Positions 60,676 through 64,000 of a DNA stretch of 64,000 nt are shown here, one piece after another. Where the stretch lies: positions 558,001 to 622,000 of the forward strand of contig CBDHCD010000002.1 in the NCBI GenBank assembly GCA_965260995.1. Reading direction: 5' to 3'. The notes under the pieces were generated by a model. It was not told where the DNA came from and did not search any database. It was given only the letters and a program-made list of their open reading frames with translations. A program made the position numbers and the translations under genes. This DNA is from JBBROS01 sp965260995. GTDB taxonomy: Bacteria; Pseudomonadota; Alphaproteobacteria; Acetobacterales; Acetobacteraceae. The number at the start of each line of letters is the position of its first letter. Position 1 is the first letter of the stretch.

Positions 60676-63600
60676 TGGCCTGGAACATCTCCGGCGCGGC
60701 CATCCGCAAGCCGATCCCGCCGCTCGTGCTGTTCGCGGTGCTGACGATCCTGGGCCTGGTGTCGTTCTGGATGCTGCCGATCACCCGCGCGCCCAACATC
60801 GACATCCCCGTGGTGTCCGTCACGGTGACGGAAGCGGGGGCGGCGCCGGCCGAGCTTGAGAGCCAGGTGACGAAGAAGGTCGAGGACGCCGTCGCCAGCA
60901 TCTCGGGGGTCAAGCACCTGACCAGCACCGTGACGGACGGCAGCAGCCAGACGATCATCGAGCTGCGGCTCGAGGTCAGCAGCGACCGGGCGCTGAACGA
61001 CGTGCGCGACGCGGTCGCCAAGATCCGCGCCGACCTGCCGCGCGGCATCGACGAGCCGATCATCGAGCGCATCGACGTGGTGGGGCAGAGCATCCAGACC
61101 TTCGCGGTGACGGCGCCCGCGATGACGATCGAGCAGTTGTCGTGGTTCGTGGACGACACGGTGGTGCGCGACCTGCAAGGCGCGGCCGGTGTCGGGCGGG
61201 TGCAGCGGATCGGCGGCGTGACCCGCGAGATCCGGGTCAGCCTCGACCCGGACCGGCTGGCGTCCCTGGGCGTCACCGCGGGCGAGGTCAACGCGCAGTT
61301 GCGCGCGACGAGCGCCGACCTGTCCGGCGGGCGGGGCGAGATCGGGTCGCAGGAGCAGGCGATCCGGACGCTGGCGGCGGCGCGGACGCTGCCGCAGCTT
61401 GAGGAGACGCGGATCGCGTTGCCGGGCGGGCGGGAGCTGCGGCTCGGCGACCTGGCCACGGTCGAGGACACCTACGAGGAGCCGCGCAGCTTCGCCCGGC
61501 TCGATGGGGCGACGCCGGTGGTGAGCTTCGCCATCTACCGGGCCAAGGGGGCGAGCGACGTGACGGTCGCCGATCACGTGAGCGAGCGGCTGGCGGCGCT
61601 CGCGGCGGCGCACCCGGACGTGACGTTCACCAAGATCGACGACAGCGTGCGCGCGACGCGGGGCAGCTACCTGTCGGCGATGCACAGCCTGATCGAGGGG
61701 GCGGTGCTGGCGACGCTGGTGGTGCTGCTGTTCCTGCGCGACTGGCGGGCGACGCTGCTGGCCGCCGTCGCCTTGCCGCTGTCGATCATCCCGGCGTTCG
61801 CGGCGATGCAGCTGATGGGGTTCTCGCTCAACTTCGTCAGCCTGCTCGCCATCACGCTGGTCACCGGCATCCTGGTGGACGACGCCATCGTCGAGATCGA
61901 GAACATCGTCCGCCACATCCGCATGGGCAAGCGGCCCTACCAGGCGGCGATCGAGGCGGCGGACGAGATCGGGCTGGCGGTGATGGCGATCACCTGCACC
62001 ATCGTCGCCGTGTTCGCGCCCGTGAGCTTCATGGGCGGCATCGCCGGGCAGTATTTCAAGCAGTTCGGGCTGACGGTGGCGGCGGCGGTGATCGTCTCCT
62101 TGCTGGTCGCGCGGCTGATCACGCCCTTGATGGCGGCCTACCTGATGGTGCCGACCGGGCACCGCACCGCGCCGGACGGGCGGTTGATGCGGGCCTACAC
62201 GCGCTTCCTGCGGGCGACGCTGCGGTGGCGGGGGCTGACGCTGGCATTCGGGCTGGCGGCATTCGGACTGTCGATCTGGTCCACGACGCTGTTGCCGACC
62301 GGGTTCATCCCGCCCGCGGACGAGAGCCGGGTGGTGATCTCGGTCGAGCTGCCGCCGGGCTCGACGCTCGCCGACACGCGGGCGGCGACGGATCGGATCG
62401 CCCACGACTTCCGCCAGGTGCCGGAGGTGACGGGCGTGTTCGTGGTCGGCGGGACGACGCCCACCGGGGCCGGGGCGGAGGTGCGGCGGGCGTCGATGAT
62501 CGTCAACCTGGTGCTGAAGGGCCAGCGGGCGCGGACGCAGAAGCAGATCGAGGCGGAGCTGACGGAGCGGCTGGCGCGCATCCCGGACGTGCGCGGCTGG
62601 TTCGTCAACGGCCGGGGCGAACGGGAGCTGACCGTCACCGTGCTGGGCGATGACCCGGCGGCGCTGAGCCGGGGCGTGGCCGGGCTCGAGAGCGGGATGC
62701 GGCGGCTGCCGGGGTTCGGCAACGTGGCGCCGTCGGCCGGGGCGGAGCGGCCGGAGATCCGGGTGACGCCGCGGCTCGACGAGGCGGCGCGGTTCGGCGT
62801 GACGACGGAGGCGATCAGCGCGGCGGTGCGGGTCGCGACCATCGGCGACATCTCGGCCAACCTGGCCAAGTTCCGCGACGGCGACCGGCTGATCCCGATC
62901 CGGGTGCAATCGACGCGGGGCCTGCGCTCCGACCTCGGGGCGCTGGAAGCGTTGCCGGTCCGGGGCGCGGCGGGCGCGTCGGTGCCGTTGCTGGCGGTCG
63001 CCGACCTGTCGCTCGGGCAAGGCCCGGCCAGCATCGAGCGTTACGACCGGGTGCGCCGGGTGCTGCTGGGCGCCGACCTGGCGAAAGGCCTGGTGCTGGG
63101 GGCGGCGATCCAGCAGGTGGCGGCGTTGCCGGAGGCGCGCGCGCTGCCCCCGGGGGTGCGGCTGCGGAACGGCGGCGACGCGGAGATCATGGCGGAGGTG
63201 TTCACCGGCTTCGCGATGGCCATGGGCGCGGGGCTGGTGATGGTGCTCGGCGTGCTGATCCTGCTGTTCGGCAGCGTGTTCCAGCCGGTGACGATCCTGC
63301 TCAGCCTGCCGCTGTCGCTGGGCGGCGTGATCCTGGCGCTGCTGCTGACGGGCCAGCCGATCAGCATGCCGGTGGTGATCGGCATCCTGATGCTGATGGG
63401 GATCGTGACCAAGAACGCGATCATGCTGGTGGACTACGCCATCGAGCGCCGGGCCGAGGGCGTGGGCCGGCTGGAAGCGATCATCGACGCCGGGCGCAAG
63501 CGGGCGCGGCCGATCGTGATGACGACGATCGCGATGGTGGCGGGGATGGTGCCGAGCGCGCTCGGCGTCGGCGATGGCGGCGAGTTCCGCGCGCCGATGG

Positions 63601-63806
63601 CGATCGGGGTGATCGGCGGCCTGATCGTGTCGACGGCGCTGAGCCTGGTGTTCGTGCCGTCGTTCTACACGGTGATGGATGACGTGTCGCGCGTGACGGC
63701 GCGGGGGCTGGGCTGGTTCCTCACGCCTCGGCGGGGAGAGCGGGGGGACGTGCCTGGGGATGCGCCCCGGACCGTGCCGGGGGACGCCCGGCCGGCAGGG
63801 GAGTAG
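60675..63806 (+). CDS. RND efflux pump inner-membrane permease (HAE1 type)
   Basis: 1043 residues from ATG 60675. Twelve membrane helices with two large periplasmic loops; the proton-relay aspartates are in LVTGILVDDAIVEIENIVRH in TM4, and helix 10 has GILMLMGIVTKNAIMLVDYA. The front is AAIRKPIPPLVLFAVLTILG, then ITRAPNIDIPVVSVTVTEAG. It exports hydrophobic compounds together with the adaptor and an outer-membrane channel, which is not in the window. Substrate is unknown. Confidence 0.95.
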   Translation: MAWNISGAAIRKPIPPLVLFAVLTILGLVSFWMLPITRAPNIDIPVVSVTVTEAGAAPAELESQVTKKVEDAVASISGVKHLTSTVTDGSSQTIIELRLEVSSDRALNDVRDAVAKIRADLPRGIDEPIIERIDVVGQSIQTFAVTAPAMTIEQLSWFVDDTVVRDLQGAAGVGRVQRIGGVTREIRVSLDPDRLASLGVTAGEVNAQLRATSADLSGGRGEIGSQEQAIRTLAAARTLPQLEETRIALPGGRELRLGDLATVEDTYEEPRSFARLDGATPVVSFAIYRAKGASDVTVADHVSERLAALAAAHPDVTFTKIDDSVRATRGSYLSAMHSLIEGAVLATLVVLLFLRDWRATLLAAVALPLSIIPAFAAMQLMGFSLNFVSLLAITLVTGILVDDAIVEIENIVRHIRMGKRPYQAAIEAADEIGLAVMAITCTIVAVFAPVSFMGGIAGQYFKQFGLTVAAAVIVSLLVARLITPLMAAYLMVPTGHRTAPDGRLMRAYTRFLRATLRWRGLTLAFGLAAFGLSIWSTTLLPTGFIPPADESRVVISVELPPGSTLADTRAATDRIAHDFRQVPEVTGVFVVGGTTPTGAGAEVRRASMIVNLVLKGQRARTQKQIEAELTERLARIPDVRGWFVNGRGERELTVTVLGDDPAALSRGVAGLESGMRRLPGFGNVAPSAGAERPEIRVTPRLDEAARFGVTTEAISAAVRVATIGDISANLAKFRDGDRLIPIRVQSTRGLRSDLGALEALPVRGAAGASVPLLAVADLSLGQGPASIERYDRVRRVLLGADLAKGLVLGAAIQQVAALPEARALPPGVRLRNGGDAEIMAEVFTGFAMAMGAGLVMVLGVLILLFGSVFQPVTILLSLPLSLGGVILALLLTGQPISMPVVIGILMLMGIVTKNAIMLVDYAIERRAEGVGRLEAIIDAGRKRARPIVMTTIAMVAGMVPSALGVGDGGEFRAPMAIGVIGGLIVSTALSLVFVPSFYTVMDDVSRVTARGLGWFLTPRRGERGDVPGDAPRTVPGDARPAGE

Positions 63807-63809
63807 CCG

Positions 63810-63973
63810 GACTGGCGGGACCGCACGGCCGCGCATCCGCGGATTGGCTCGGCCAGCCTGAGGCCGGTGTGAACCGTCACGTTCTCCGCAGTCAAGGCGT
63901 CGGCGTCGGCCAAGTCGCCCTTGCCGAGGAACTCGGTGGCGAACCGCTCGGCGATCTGCACGACCTGCTGCAT
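63810..63973 (-). pseudogene. SnoaL-like protein N-terminal fragment
   Basis: From ATG 63973 the minus strand reads MQQVVQIAERFATEFLGKGD, then ADADALTAENVTVHTGLRLA and EPIRG, which resembles the beginning of SnoaL-like ester-cyclase/ketosteroid-isomerase-type proteins (fold start with NKGD and PDV.VH). After that the similarity ends and the frame enters the 3' end of the RND gene in antisense. It looks like a truncated gene. The match is weak. Confidence 0.35.
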
Positions 63974-64000
63974 GCTCAAGGCTCCCCCTGCTTGCCGCCG

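Noticed and set aside
58956..63836. Minus-strand open frame of 1626 residues over the RND operon
   Set aside because: Antisense shadow of a high-GC operon; R/H/Q/P-rich composition, no recognisable motif.

Overview
The window is GC-rich (codon third positions are almost all G or C) and reads as the chromosome of an alphaproteobacterium, most likely in the Rhodospirillales/Acetobacteraceae. The support is the alphaproteobacterial AddA/AddB pair next to tsaE and trxA, a thioredoxin-reductase-like ferredoxin-NADP reductase, and the general gene style. Species cannot be named from the sequence alone. A perfect ParB-binding palindrome (parS) at 44708-44723 suggests, but does not prove, that the window lies in the origin-proximal part of the chromosome.

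Region 1 (1-10.7 kb) is an insertion-sequence graveyard. Three copies of one transposase family (one diverged and cut by the window edge, two nearly identical and inverted) each carry a small divergent passenger gene. The inverted pair brackets a broken UvrD-like helicase gene. That gene is itself split by an IS1595-family element with an 8-bp target duplication, and the element carries a three-gene cargo: a Schlafen/AlbA_2-type ATPase and two overlapping micro-genes. An ISAs1-family element, an IS3-family orfB remnant and a resolvase remnant follow.

Region 2 (10.7-28.3 kb) is accessory. It starts with a minus-strand cluster of two COG4705/DUF347 membrane proteins around a PepSY protein and an OmpR/histidine-kinase pair. 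Then come a PAP2 phosphatase, a DedA protein, a YdcZ-type exporter, an ArsB/SLC13-type transporter and an MFS transporter. An NtrC-type two-component system sits upstream of a secreted protein whose gene has a consensus sigma-54 promoter and two identical dyads upstream. An acyltransferase and a XylF-like sugar ABC transporter operon end the region.

Region 3 (28.4-64 kb) is mostly core-like, after one IS5-family element. It holds trxA, addA-addB-tsaE, a divergent FNR-ABC transporter-phosphatase operon, an alpha/beta hydrolase, metY-like sulfhydrylase and a LysE exporter. Next is a glycan gene set (three glycosyltransferases around a Wzm/Wzt-like exporter), a BON-MscS channel, a decayed transposase, tRNA-Arg(CCG), a lysophospholipase-like protein, a zf-CHCC protein, polA and a GDSL/RTX-like esterase. 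The window ends with a TetR-adaptor-RND efflux locus in which the regulator and adaptor frames run together and the adaptor is frameshifted.
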